Of a DNA stretch of 64,000 nt, positions 12,272 to 22,700 are shown in pieces. The notes under the pieces were generated by a model. That model searched no databases. It worked only from the letters and a program-made list of their open reading frames with translations, and was not told the DNA's origin. Origin of the DNA: Rusavskia elegans (Eukaryota; Ascomycota; Lecanoromycetes; Teloschistales; Teloschistaceae); the NCBI GenBank assembly GCA_011316305.1, contig SAUG01000067.1:1-64000 (forward strand), read 5' to 3'. Within the stretch, counting starts at the first letter, position 1, and the number at the start of each line of letters is the position of its first letter. The position numbers were made by a program, and so were the translations under genes.

Positions 12272-13720
12272 AATGTGAGGTCGTGGTGGAAATTGGCTGT
12301 ATTTAGGACCAAGACTAGAAATCTGGTTATATAGATAGCTTCGAAGCCGCCAGACACAGTGTCTCAATGATGAAACAGCAGTGCCGAAACCCGGATTGCA
12401 CCAATCAATCTTGCTCCAACGATTACAAGACCGTGGCTAACCGGTCAGCAGCTAGCGCACCCACTCCGATTCAGCTGACAGTCGAGGTTACGGATGCCTG
12501 CCCACTCTGCCTGTCGAAGGGGTAGATACTCGAAAGATTTATCGAAGAGGAGAATTGCCATCGACCAGTCTGCATATCAAAACAAAAGGAACATGGGGTC
12601 CAAGAAAAATCCCCTGAAGTTCGATATTTGAGAATACACGCCAATCCCCCTTCGCTGCAGTTTTTTTTTTTTTGTTACGCGGCATGCCAATATTCACATC
12701 GAAAGTCTACAGTCCAATCACTCCACTATCCCAGCCGACTCGCGCTGGCTCCACGAACGAGCTTGCGCCCCATTAGTTCTGATAGCTGGGCGGTAGTAGG
12801 ATGGTGAGAAGTAGAGAGAGAGAGATAGAGAAGAAAGCTTGTTGATGGAGAGAGAATAAGGGATTCTTGAAGTATTGAGTGGCAGGGTCAGGAGTCAAAA
12901 GATGATAAGAGAAGCAGAGCGGTGGATGTTGTCCGGAAATTTCTTCCGGTTTTCGGGTAGTCAGGAGGTATGCTTGAATGTGTGACACAGGAGGTGTGAA
13001 AGGGTAAAGCAACATGACAGTCCATCTGGTTAATGTCTGAGAGAATTTGTAATATCGACTTTCAGCGGTGTCGCAACTTTGCGTATTCGACGAGTATTTC
13101 ACGGTTTAGCGGAGCCGATTGTACGCTGATCACATGTCTCAGATTGGTTGTAGTTCATTAAGGGATTTTTGTAGGTCGAACCCTGCTAGGCTCACCATGT
13201 TTTCTGAGTTTATCCAGCGCTGGCACTCCGGGGTGAAGTACACTGAAATGATGCTCTCCCCGCTAGGAATTCCGTCGAGTCCGTCAAGGGCCGCTGGGCC
13301 AGCACGCAGGTGAGGAACTCTGAACATGGGGACCAAGAGAAGACGTAACACCTGGCCGAATTTTGCATTGGATGCAAGCAGTTTGTCGTCCTTTTCCGGA
13401 CTAATCTCGACTGATGTGATGAATCGCACAATTTGGATTTGAAGGCTCTTTGACTGCGACTATCTGAGCCAATCCGGCAAGCAGGTTCCTGTGTGGGAAA
13501 TGTATCTTTATCTTCTCTTGAACCTCTACTTGTTCGACCGAGCAAGGTTTGTTAGCTGCTGGATTGAGTGGCCAACAATTTCTGCCTCAAGGCTGGGTGG
13601 ACGGTGACCTAAGTGCTTGCCACCCGTGTGGGAGGTCAGGTTTTTTGGTCATCGTACAAGCAAGTGGCCTCTTTTTTGGCGTTTGGGTGGTTTTTGTAAA
13701 TCCTCCAGCTGCATGATAAG
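12272..13720. other. Convergent intergenic region
   Basis: This lies between the 3' ends of the AAA ATPase gene (+) and MFAP1 (-). It has a T tract at 12661-12674 and a short GA-rich run at about 12810-12835. The ORFs present lack introns, motifs and convincing starts. I see no gene. Confidence 0.5.
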
Positions 13721-15334
13721 CTACCTATCACTTATTTTTCGTCTCTTGTCTGCTTCGTGACGGTCATAGTACGGTGACGGACTCCGCTTCCGCCTACTTC
13801 GATCATCTTTGTATCGATCTCGACGTGGTGATCGTGACCTCGACCGTGACAATGATCGTTGGTGTCGATCTCTATGCGATTCCCTCCGTCGGGACTGTGA
13901 CCTTGATCTCGGTCTTGAAAAGGATCGTCTGCGTGACTCTCGATATCTGTCCTTGCGTGGTATGGGAGATCTTGACCTGGAAGAAGACTGACGTGAAGGA
14001 CTCCGCCGTCGCCTTTCCCGATCTCGGTCAAGGTCACGACTGCTTGTGTTAGGCTCGACAGAGTCACCCTGTTTTGCTTCGGTTTGCGAGGGGTTAATGT
14101 TTCCACGAGGTCCTGTTGGTGCACCTTCTGGCGCCTTTCGTCGCTCGCCTACTGCAGTGGAGTTCGCTCCAGAGGGACCTTTTCCTCCTCCACCATCTCT
14201 ATCCGGCTGAAAACGTTCATCAAGCGTGTTGTCTCTTCGAGGACCCGTATTGTTTGACTGACCCCATTTTCCTGTATCCTCGGATTTCAGGTCTTTGTAT
14301 TTCGTTCTGCCCTTCCGCCCCAGCCTAGTCATATCTCTGATTTGCATGTACTCGGGTAGCAGTTCTCGGTTGACGACATCATCTTGGTATCGACTGCCCA
14401 TGATGTCTCTCCGATCCAGACCTTCTGCCTTGGCATCATCTTGGAAGAAAGCACCTTTATGAAAGTATTTCTGCATGTAGCCCATCTTGCCTTTTCCTTC
14501 CCTTTCTTCCTTTTGCTGCTCCAGAAATTCCCTATCCTCTGCTTCCCGTTCCTCTTTCGTGAGGTTCCTTCTCCTTTCGATCTCTTCTCTCTCTTTCTCA
14601 GCTTCCTCGATTGCTTCACGGTCCCTCTTTACCCGCTTCAACTCCCTCAGTTTCCACGCGGCACGCTCCGTTTCAGGGTCAATATCATCGGCATCATCTA
14701 CTTCCTCGGCGTCCACATCCTCATCATCGTCCCAGTCTTTTTTGCCGGCAGCCCGTGCCGCAACGTCTCTGTCCAGCTGTTCCTGGATCACGGCATTTGC
14801 TTTGGCTTTGCGTTCTGCTTCTTGTGCGGCCCATATGTCATCCTCATTCATCCCATTCAAAGTTCCATCGCCGTCCTTCCGCTTCTCCTTCTTAATGAAT
14901 GTTGGCCGTAGCAGCTTCTTTGGGGCTTCATCCTCACTGCTGCTTTCCTCACTACCACTCTCACTTCCTTCGTCTGAGCCCTCACTACCCTCGCTACCCT
15001 CTGATCCTTCGCTTTCTGCCGTCTCAAAGCCTTCTTCCTCTTTCTCCCGCTCAAGCTGTTCAGCTTTGAGCCTAGCGGTTTCTTCGGCGGCAGCTTGCTG
15101 CTTTCTTGCATTCAGATCAACGTTGCGCAGGTTGTTTGCGATCTTAGCGGCATCTGTGGGAAATGAAGAAGCTTTTGGGGGCGGTGCGCTCGGGCGCGGC
15201 GGTTGCTGTGTCTGGTCCTGTTCCTCGTCCTCAGTTTCAAACTCGTCTTCTGAAGAATGTTCCTCTGCAGTAGGCTTTCCAGGACGATATCTGGCAGGCT
15301 TGACCGGGTTCGCGGTCATGCGTTTTGGAGGCAT
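13721..15334 (-). CDS. MFAP1: MFAP1-like spliceosomal protein with C-terminal RS tail
   Basis: This is a single exon of 537 residues with an ATG at 15334 and a TAG at 13721. The N-terminal half is highly acidic and low in complexity, with Glu/Ser runs. The MFAP1 core follows at about residues 255-350, including EDREFLEQQKEE, KMGYMQKYFHKGAFF, GSRYQDDVVNRELLPEYMQ and a KDLKSEDTGKWG end. MFAP1 is a component of the spliceosomal B complex, needed for pre-mRNA splicing in the nucleus. After the core the chain continues for over 150 residues into a dense Arg/Ser region (RRRSPSRQSSSRSRSPIPRK and similar), typical of SR proteins. That tail goes beyond the human protein as I know it and suggests extra regulation by SR-protein kinases (inference). 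Confidence 0.9.
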   Translation of the reverse strand: MPPKRMTANPVKPARYRPGKPTAEEHSSEDEFETEDEEQDQTQQPPRPSAPPPKASSFPTDAAKIANNLRNVDLNARKQQAAAEETARLKAEQLEREKEEEGFETAESEGSEGSEGSEGSDEGSESGSEESSSEDEAPKKLLRPTFIKKEKRKDGDGTLNGMNEDDIWAAQEAERKAKANAVIQEQLDRDVAARAAGKKDWDDDEDVDAEEVDDADDIDPETERAAWKLRELKRVKRDREAIEEAEKEREEIERRRNLTKEEREAEDREFLEQQKEEREGKGKMGYMQKYFHKGAFFQDDAKAEGLDRRDIMGSRYQDDVVNRELLPEYMQIRDMTRLGRKGRTKYKDLKSEDTGKWGQSNNTGPRRDNTLDERFQPDRDGGGGKGPSGANSTAVGERRKAPEGAPTGPRGNINPSQTEAKQGDSVEPNTSSRDLDRDRERRRRSPSRQSSSRSRSPIPRKDRYRESRRRSFSRPRSRSQSRRRESHRDRHQRSLSRSRSRSPRRDRYKDDRSRRKRSPSPYYDRHEADKRRKISDR

Positions 15335-16525
15335 GTTGGGAAAATCGAAGACAAGTGAGATTGCGGTCGATAACCTGAAGACACACCGATCTATAACCGC
15401 CTGCGGTACACCGAATGTGAAATCATGTCAACTCAAAGGTCTAGAAAAAGTTGCTAGAAGTAAAGCGGAAGTGTACCGCGTTCATTGACGTAGAGAATCA
15501 CGTGAGACAAAGACGAACTGAATTCTTATAGAATACCGCCTCAGATATTGCAGCTCAGTCAATAGGCCTCGTGAGCCAAATGCTGCAGGCTTGCTGTGGC
15601 AAAGTATCAATCGACTAGACTTCGAGCTCGTCAACAAGCCTACTTATGAGCTCATGACAGTCGCACGGGTATCCAGTCGTGCCTTACCCCTGGCTACAAA
15701 GACGCATGTGAAATCCCAGTCATACCAATAGCGCTTGGATGATGCTCGTGTTCGCCAGTTGATGCTTTGACGGTGGCAATATTATCTCTGCTACGACTTT
15801 GGAGTGAAAGGGAAGGAACTTGTCTCTTGGGCCAAAGCGACTATCTTAGGTTTTCGCCCTTCGAATCATCATTGAAGAAGCGGTAGATCTTGCTCGTAAC
15901 AAAATTACTGACAAAAGAATTCTATTGGACTACTCGAAGGATCGGATTCTGGGGCGAGCAAGTCAAAGTGAACAACGAGCTGGTGGTAAGTGATAGCAGG
16001 AAGACCAATACGGTGAGAAACAACACACATTGCTAGAGAATGACTTATCACCAATCGCTGCGAGTGAACCGATATCAACATTCTCTACCTTGCCCAACAG
16101 GCTGAAGAAGTGAGAGCGAAGTAAATGAAACGCCAGCGGGAATTTTCTTATTACAGAGGTGGCTGGCTCCGAAGACGTCCTGTTACTCTGTACGCCAATA
16201 CATTGCAGTCTAACAACGTTGGATGCAGGGTCATGGTAAGAATTACAAGGTAATTTATCATTCACGACTTGTGATGTTCGGAAACTTCTTGATGTACAGT
16301 AGCAAAAGGAAGAAGCAGCACTTGTTCGCAACCGTTTTGGATGTTAATGATGCCCGGCTGTTGTATGGTGTTATTCAGTTTTCGACATGCCGTGTGGACG
16401 GTGGAAGAATTGAAAACTGACGTCTCGTTGTTGTGCTTCCTCTGTCATTTCTAATACGTAAGCTATTCAAAGCTCCCAGGTGTACACTGGATGAAGGCAG
16501 CAGGCTATCCCTTCATTCTCTTTCC
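15335..16525. other. Intergenic region, MFAP1 promoter and GTPase 3' flank
   Basis: The part next to 15334 should hold the MFAP1 promoter. The rest, to 16525, has only short ORFs without motifs. No repeat or RNA gene is recognised. Confidence 0.5.
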
Positions 16526-18709
16526 TCATTTACTCTTTTCATTGGCTTTGTCTTCCTCCTTTGCATCTGGATTCAAAGGGTGAGCCGGATCATATCCAAC
16601 CGACTTGACCATCCCAAGTCCTTTCGTTCGTCCTTCACGGAATAATATCCGATCACCCGCTGCGAGGTACTCGGGCCGTTGTACAAATCGGAATGCAACC
16701 GTGGCACGATCACCAGTCCGGATGAAGGCTCGGTCGATGTCAATGATAGCACAAGTCTGAGATATTGGACCAACATGCAGCATCGCCTGGTATTTGGTCT
16801 TGATAGTAGTCGCGTGACTGAGTATTAACACTGTTGCATTTTAGTCACGCTTCTTTCGGTTGGGGTCGTGTAATACCTTCGGCGATGAATTCACGGTACA
16901 CTTTTGGAGGAGTATCCAGCTTCGGAAGTACCACCATACCCTTTCGGACCTCTTTTCGTCTTATGCGCTTCAGCGCGAATGATGCCGACTGTCCGGCTGC
17001 ACATACAGGTACCGGTATACGTTTCCTTTCAATCGATCGGATATGAGTCGTCTGAAATTGGCCCAATGAATCCGGACCGATCAAGACTGCATCTCCAGCG
17101 TGGATCATCCCTGCTATGATTCAGAAGTGTACGGCCAATGATTTGCTACGTTCCCACTTACCACTCTTCACCACGCCTGACACGACCGTCCCGACGAAAG
17201 GCACGGAGAAGGTGTCATTGATGTGGAATTCGAAAGGGGCTTTTTCATCGTAATGACCGTGGTGAGGTAGAATATTGAGAAACGTCCTCACGTTATCAAG
17301 ACCCTCACCAGTGACGTTGGACACTTGAAAGATGGGGCATATCCGCTGGCTGACGAACTGTGTCGCCGTCTCGATGGTTTCCTCACGACTCTTGACAAAT
17401 ATTGGGATTTTTCGTGCCCCCGCAGACTTGAGTATGCGGGTCAGCTGGGTGACCGTCTGCTGCAGGATTTGCGGAGGACAAATATCGATTTTGGTGATGA
17501 CGACCATGACCGGCACCTGCAATGCGAGCGCGATCCCCAGATGCTCTCTGGTTACATCAGTGTCTGCATCTCGCGAGAGAGGTTCGATTGAGGCTCACTT
17601 GCTCATCCCTATAATGCCGTTGTTTGCTGCAACCATAAGCAGGCAGTAATTCGGACTGCTGCTGAGCAGCCCGAACACTGTCGTTCGAAGATAGCGTTCG
17701 TGGCCTGCTAGATCGGTGAAACTGATGACTTTTGCCTCCTCGAGTCAGCGGTGGCAAGGGGCACGATTTTACTTCACGTACAGATTGCTTGCCTATTTCC
17801 TCCCAGGAGAGTTTTCTGCCAGGAACTTTCGAGCTCACAATGTCTCCATGAACGTCGAAACCCATGATCTCCATGCCGACAGAGCTGGTTCGGCCACTTT
17901 CAATCTCGTGTTTATGTCGGAAAAGGTTGACTCGAGCTTTGCCACGGCCGTCGTCCAAGCCACCTTTCACCAAAACACCCAACATGGTACTTTTCCCTGC
18001 GTCAACTGAAAGGACCAATTAGTCCCTTTCCCATGAGCACGGTATTATGGGATGCCCACCATTTCCCACCACTGCTATCCGGGTCTCGATCACGTCCTCA
18101 GTGGTCTCGGGTTCCTGTCTCAGCAACAAGGTGCCAGTGCATCCTTTGGCCTTTTCATTCGTTGTCTCAGCTTCCTCGGGGCCGCCGACGTTCCTCGTCA
18201 GGAGTATCCTGCACTCGGCGCGAAGAAAGCTTGCAGCCCGCCGTATCCGGTCTAACGCGACATCCCATTGCTCTTTCGAAAAGTTCATCGTCTCTCCATT
18301 GTCTTCTTGTCCCAGGTCGAACAAAGCTTCCCCATTTCCCTCCAATAACCTACCTTGCACCACATTGGAGAGCTGTTGAAGGGTGACCTCGGCATCTTCG
18401 CCGGTGTCGAGTAGGAGGACCTTCAATCGTGGGTGATTTGACGTCTCGGCGAGATTCAAGGTATCCAGAACATCAAGTTCGGCATGTTGTTCAGTGGCAG
18501 TGCTCTGGCTTGCATACCCGCTATCACTGGGTGCTACTGATTTAAGTTGATTGCGTTGGGCTTGGTGCTTCTCGACGTAGTCGGCAAATTCAGTGAGTGC
18601 CTACAACACTGGTCATCAGTATGTTCATTCCCATCGCGCACAGTATGATGTTTACAGATTCGCCTTTTCGTCTATCATACGGAGTTTGTTTTTGCGCGCT
18701 CGGCGCCAT
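16526..18709 (-). CDS. GTPBP1/2-type translational GTPase
   Basis: The seven exons in transcript order are 18656-18709, 18060-18600, 17782-18005, 17599-17735, 17162-17547, 16877-17110 and 16526-16830, giving 626 residues. The G1 loop (RIAVVGNVDAGKST) is rebuilt across intron 2. Switch-region sequence [14 protein letters not shown] follows, then G3 ([13 protein letters not shown]) and G4 (VVITKID). Beta-barrel domains II and III of the EF-Tu superfamily complete the protein ([19 protein letters not shown], then [11 protein letters not shown]). The order and the long N-terminal extension fit the GTPBP1/GTPBP2 family, implicated in ribosome rescue and mRNA decay in animals. The acceptor of intron 3 has two possible in-phase positions 3 nt apart, which changes one residue. 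It is divergent from the eIF2B delta gene. Confidence 0.9.
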
Positions 18710-19212
18710 TGTCCTTGCCCGCGGAGTGTTATGACAATGTGTGGCGGTATATGCAGAAGGCGTTTCGCATTCGTAGTATCATCAGCGATATTAAGGCGCA
18801 AATGTAAAAACAAACGCTGGGATGTCAAGTAAACGACCGTATTTCTCCAAATCAGCGCTCTGGCTGTTTCGGATGGCGTTACAGAGGATGACACCGAAAG
18901 TCCTCACCATGCGCTAGCAATCTAGGCGGGGGCTCCAGGTAGTCCGGGCGACCGTAGGCTGCGGGCGGCTTTTAGCGCGTGGTGAGGACTATCGGTGTCA
19001 TCCTCCGTACTGATGCGAGTCACGGAAAGCTTATCGATTAGGGATGACTCATCTTCCAATGACGTACAAGATCCGATGAATCATGTGAAGGCCCGGCAAG
19101 TCGGCGACGGGAGTTCCCGTTGCGCTAAAAACTTCCCTCCGACGTCGTCACTCGCGATGACTCTTCCTTGATCCCTTGCCCACGACTGAGCTCAGCAACT
19201 TTTCCAGCCTCA
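18710..19212. other. Divergent promoter region, GTPase / eIF2B delta
   Basis: This 503-bp region separates two divergent genes involved in translation. It contains the 126-bp inverted-repeat element listed at 18882-19007, so both promoters must work around it. Confidence 0.55.
18882..19007. mobile_element. 126-bp MITE-like inverted-repeat element with TA flanks
   Basis: The left arm CAGAGGATGACACCGAAAGT continues to CCTCACCATGCGCTA. The right arm read on the minus strand is the same for about 33 bases, with only four differences. Each end is flanked by TA (18880-18881 and 19008-19009), as for Tc1/mariner insertions. The short interior is GC-rich and non-coding. If transcribed it would form a long hairpin. 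It is too small to encode a transposase. Confidence 0.75.
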
Positions 19213-20706
19213 ATGGTCTCAATACTCGCCACTGATCAGGGCAACCCCGATGGATCAAAAATAGATGGCCAAGAGAAGGACTCAAGAGCTTCAGAAGCTC
19301 AGAACCCCAGCAAAGCCCCAGTCACACCAAATGGCAACAAGGCCATACCAGAGGCTCAGAAATACGAAAAGCCATCAGGTGCCGAATTAAAGAAACGTGC
19401 AAAGGCTGAGAAAGCAGCAAAAAGGGCTCAGTCAAAACAGGGGCAGCAAGCTCCGCCCAACCATGCGTCCAAGAGCAACAAGCCAGAGAACAAAAAACAT
19501 CTGGACGAGGAAGGGTCTATACCGCCATCGTCACAGCAACCCCCGTCAAAATGGCAACACAGAAGGAGTGGCTCCGCATCGGCGGGCTCCCAAAGACCAC
19601 TCCAATTGCGTCCGGGTCAGCAACAAGCTCCAGCAGCTGAACCAGAATCAAGAAAGGAAATCCAAAAGTTGGCTTTCATCAGTCATCTCTACGGTGCTCC
19701 TCGGCGGACATCAATAGCAGGAGCCGGGAAAGATGTTCATCCTTCCATACTCGCTCTCGGTCTTCAGATGAGCAATTACATCATCTGCGGCAGCAACGCT
19801 CGCTGCGTATCCACGCTTCTCGTCTTCAAAAGAGTCATTGGGGCTTATACCACTCCGCCAAACAACTCTCTTTCCCGCGATTTGACCATTCATCTCTCCA
19901 CTCAGATCGACTACCTCAAGTCCTGCCGCCCTCTATCCGTTTCTATGGGCAACGCCATCCGTTGGCTGAAATTGACAATCTCAACCATCGACCCGGACAC
20001 TCTTGAACACCAAGCGAAAACCAAACTCTGCTCTGCGATCGATAATTTCATCCGCGAGCGCATCACTGTCGCCGGCCAAGCAATTGCAAGTAGCGCGTCT
20101 TCGAGGATTCAAGACGGCGATGTCATAGTCACTTTCGCTAAGAGTAGTATCGTTGAACGTACCCTCGCCGAAGCTTATCGGCAGGGCAAGAACTTTCAAG
20201 TGATAGTCGCTGATTCGGAGCCACTCTTCGAGGGTCGAAACTTAGCTATCGCCCTCGCGAATTTGGGATTGCAGGTTCAATACGCATCCATTCATACTCT
20301 CAGCCATGTCGTACAAGACGCTACAAAAGTCTTTCTAGGAGCCCACGCCATGATGTCAAATGGCCGACTGTATTCCCGTATAGGAACGGCCCTGGTCGCT
20401 ATGATGGCAAAGGATCTCGATATCCCCGTCATTGTACTTTGCGAAAGCGTCAAATTCACCGATAAGGTGGCGCTGGATAGTATCGCAACCAATGAAATGG
20501 CCCCTTCTCATGAGTTGGGCTTCTTCGGCACTAGTGTGGATAAAGCCGGGGAAGAAGAGGATTGGCGAAGTTCATCAAATTTGGTGGGGTTGAATTTGGT
20601 GTATGATTTGACACCTGCGGAGTATATCCACATGGTCATAACAGAGTATGGGAGTCTGCCGCCGAGTTCGGTGCCCGTAGTGCAGAGGCTGAGTACCAAT
20701 ACCTGA
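19213..20706 (+). CDS. GCD2: Translation initiation factor eIF2B subunit delta
   Basis: This single-exon gene has 497 residues and starts at the first in-frame ATG (19213); an upstream extension begins only with TTG. The first 150 residues are Lys/Ala/Gln/Ser-rich and disordered, as is usual for eIF2B delta. The Rossmann-like IF-2B domain follows, with FISHLYGAPRRTS, HPSILALGLQM, FIRERITVAGQAIA, DGDVIVTFAKSS, VIVADSEPLFEGR, FLGAHAMMSNGR and a C-terminal YDLTPAEYIHMVITE. Delta is a regulatory subunit of eIF2B, the nucleotide exchange factor for eIF2, and helps to sense phosphorylated eIF2 alpha in the cytosol. The length is normal for fungi and all core blocks are intact. Confidence 0.95.
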   Translation: MVSILATDQGNPDGSKIDGQEKDSRASEAQNPSKAPVTPNGNKAIPEAQKYEKPSGAELKKRAKAEKAAKRAQSKQGQQAPPNHASKSNKPENKKHLDEEGSIPPSSQQPPSKWQHRRSGSASAGSQRPLQLRPGQQQAPAAEPESRKEIQKLAFISHLYGAPRRTSIAGAGKDVHPSILALGLQMSNYIICGSNARCVSTLLVFKRVIGAYTTPPNNSLSRDLTIHLSTQIDYLKSCRPLSVSMGNAIRWLKLTISTIDPDTLEHQAKTKLCSAIDNFIRERITVAGQAIASSASSRIQDGDVIVTFAKSSIVERTLAEAYRQGKNFQVIVADSEPLFEGRNLAIALANLGLQVQYASIHTLSHVVQDATKVFLGAHAMMSNGRLYSRIGTALVAMMAKDLDIPVIVLCESVKFTDKVALDSIATNEMAPSHELGFFGTSVDKAGEEEDWRSSSNLVGLNLVYDLTPAEYIHMVITEYGSLPPSSVPVVQRLSTNT

Positions 20707-21260
20707 AGTCTGGACGAAAGGGGGCTCCTTGAATGAAAAATCATGCTCTTGTAACTAAGACCTGGCTCGAGGTAATTCAGAAGCAGTCAATGGGCTGAAT
20801 TGAGTGTTGTCGATATATGTTCCAAGGTATGGAAATGCGGCAGGTACGCCCCGTGCGGATGGGCTGTCTCGAGGCCGATGTGGAAGGACTACAGCCAGCA
20901 GCGATTCCTCTCCTCGAGCAGCAGCAGATCAAAATCTAGGACGTGCAGGTTTCACGGCTACCCACCACCACTGCAAGCTCTGCAAAAGCCAACAACAACA
21001 GCGTGTCGCTGGTGATCAAGGCAATGTTACAATATCTGGAGCTGTAGGATACGTTGTGGTGGGTGGATTTCGTGGTACGCAAGCTATTGAAATTGCAAGA
21101 ATCGAAGGAGACAATTGTCCAATTTTGTGCCTTGATAATCTATATGCCTTCCGATTCTATGACAGACCTGATACAAAATGTCCACGCTTGCTTGATTGAA
21201 CAGGGTCGCTGAAAGCCATCTATCATGCATCCATAGGTTCCATGAAAATTCTTATCTTTC
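20707..21260. other. Convergent intergenic region
   Basis: This lies between the 3' ends of the eIF2B delta (+) and Sec14-like (-) genes. Only motif-free short ORFs are present. No repeat is recognised. Confidence 0.5.
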
Positions 21261-22394
21261 TTAATTACTCTCCCCTTCACTACCCGCCTTCTCTCCACCT
21301 CGAAGATACCATTCGCTTTCCCCAACCTTCTTACCGGCCATTTCCCACCTTTCCACCATTATCGCCCTCTTCTTCGCCGCCAACTCGTTCAGCGCAGGCC
21401 AATATACCTCGTGTTCATACACAAACTCCACATCCCCGCCATGCGTTTTCAGAAGCTGGGCTGGCGGGACCAAAAGCCGCAGATCGTGGTCGAATTTCAA
21501 TTTTTCCCGGGTTGCTGGGTCGATGAAGGGATTGATGAGTTTGAAGAAGGGTTGCACGAGCCAGGGAACTAGAGGAAAGAGCGTATGATTAGCGGTCGTC
21601 TATTCGAAAAGCGACTTTGTCGGGCACCTACTGTTGATGACCAACCCTCGCCCCAACCTCTCTGGGTAATGGTTTTGGAGGATGTTCAAAACCTGCTTCC
21701 CCTGCCATAACGGCGGCCTTTCACCTCCCAGTTTCTTATCGAAGTTAATTATCAAGGACAAATTCTCCTGTCCTGCGGGCATGAGATCGATTGTCCGCTC
21801 CAGCATGAACACCAGATGTTCCACTTGTTTGTTACTCCTTTCCGTGTTCTGCTTGCCCGGGTTGAGATACAGGCAGGGCCGGCCGGCGATGTCATAACCC
21901 GTCAGTACTTGTTTGCCTGTGGCGTTCTCATGCGATATGTATTCTGGGGTGTGTTTCTCGAGACCGTACTCTTGACGCCAAGTTAATGTGCTTTGGAGGC
22001 GGATGCCGGCTTGGTGGACATCCCATTTTGTAGCGCGGAGGTAACGGAGGAGGCATTCGCGAGTCAACCACATGCGGTCAGAGTCTGTGAGGGGATGATC
22101 GGGCGGGTTGGGTGTGGTGGAGGGTTTGGTAGTCCATGATTTGACAGTAGTTAGGAGCTTTTCGTACTTGGTAGATTGGTCTGCGGTGAGCGAGGGTGTG
22201 GTAGGAAGCTTGGAAGCAGAAGAAGGGTTGATGAAGGGGGTTTTGGCGGGATCGGTGGAGCCGTCATAGGTTGCGTTCTCTGCTATTGAGAGTTTGGCAG
22301 CTGATGTATGGAGGTCTTGGATGTCGACGGAGCCGTTCTGCTTGATCTGGCTTTCGGCTCCCATGGCGGGTTGAGTCTGAGTTGCAGCTGCCAT
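21261..22394 (-). CDS. Sec14-like (CRAL-TRIO) phospholipid transfer protein
   Basis: The exons in transcript order are 21632-22394 and 21261-21568, giving 356 residues. The chosen start is the ATG at 22394; a longer reading starts only with GTG. A disordered N-terminus of about 100 residues precedes the CRAL-TRIO N-terminal helices (WLTRECLLRYLRATKWDV). The lipid-binding domain follows, including TGYDIAGRPCLYLNPGKQN and LSLIINFDKK, and splicing restores GLVINIPWLVQPFF. The C-terminus has the LLKTHGGDVEFVYEHEVYW region. The family exchanges phosphatidylinositol with phosphatidylcholine or sterol at membranes. The sequence recalls the Pdr16-type branch, but I cannot place it firmly. It shares a 306-bp divergent promoter with the POL12 gene. 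Confidence 0.9.
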
Positions 22395-22700
22395 AACGTG
22401 ACGAATTTCAAGCTGATGGTGTAAATCAATGGAACTCACCTCATATTCTATGATATGAAGCTGTGTAAATGGCTGGTTGGGAGCTGAAGTATAATGCTCA
22501 GCCTCAAAACGGTTTCAGGAACGAGATTGAATCGAAATTATATGGGTCGGCAGACCGGACACTTTGAAACGCCGACGACGCGTCCAAACCACTTTACGAA
22601 TTCAATGCTACGCGTCTCCCAACGTTCTGCTTCAACCTTTGCATTTACTGCATCAGTCACGGAACATTCTCTACAATCAATTCAGCTGGGAAAATCCAGC
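22395..22700. other. Divergent promoter, Sec14-like / POL12
   Basis: This is a compact region between the two start codons. An in-frame ATG at 22494 would extend POL12 by 69 residues, but that extension has no family character, so I treat the stretch as promoter and 5' leader. Confidence 0.5.

Noticed and set aside
13210..13545. 111-codon ORF on the minus strand
   Set aside because: No motif, mixed composition and no ATG support; it lies in a convergent intergenic region.
14487..15488. 333-codon Ser-rich ORF antisense to MFAP1
   Set aside because: It is a mirror of the acidic, Ser/Glu-rich coding strand of MFAP1, caused by codon bias rather than a gene.
22494..22700. 69-residue N-terminal extension of POL12 from an in-frame ATG
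   Set aside because: The extension has no family character, while MSAITEELNEIF at 22701 resembles fungal Pol12 starts and leaves room for the divergent promoter.
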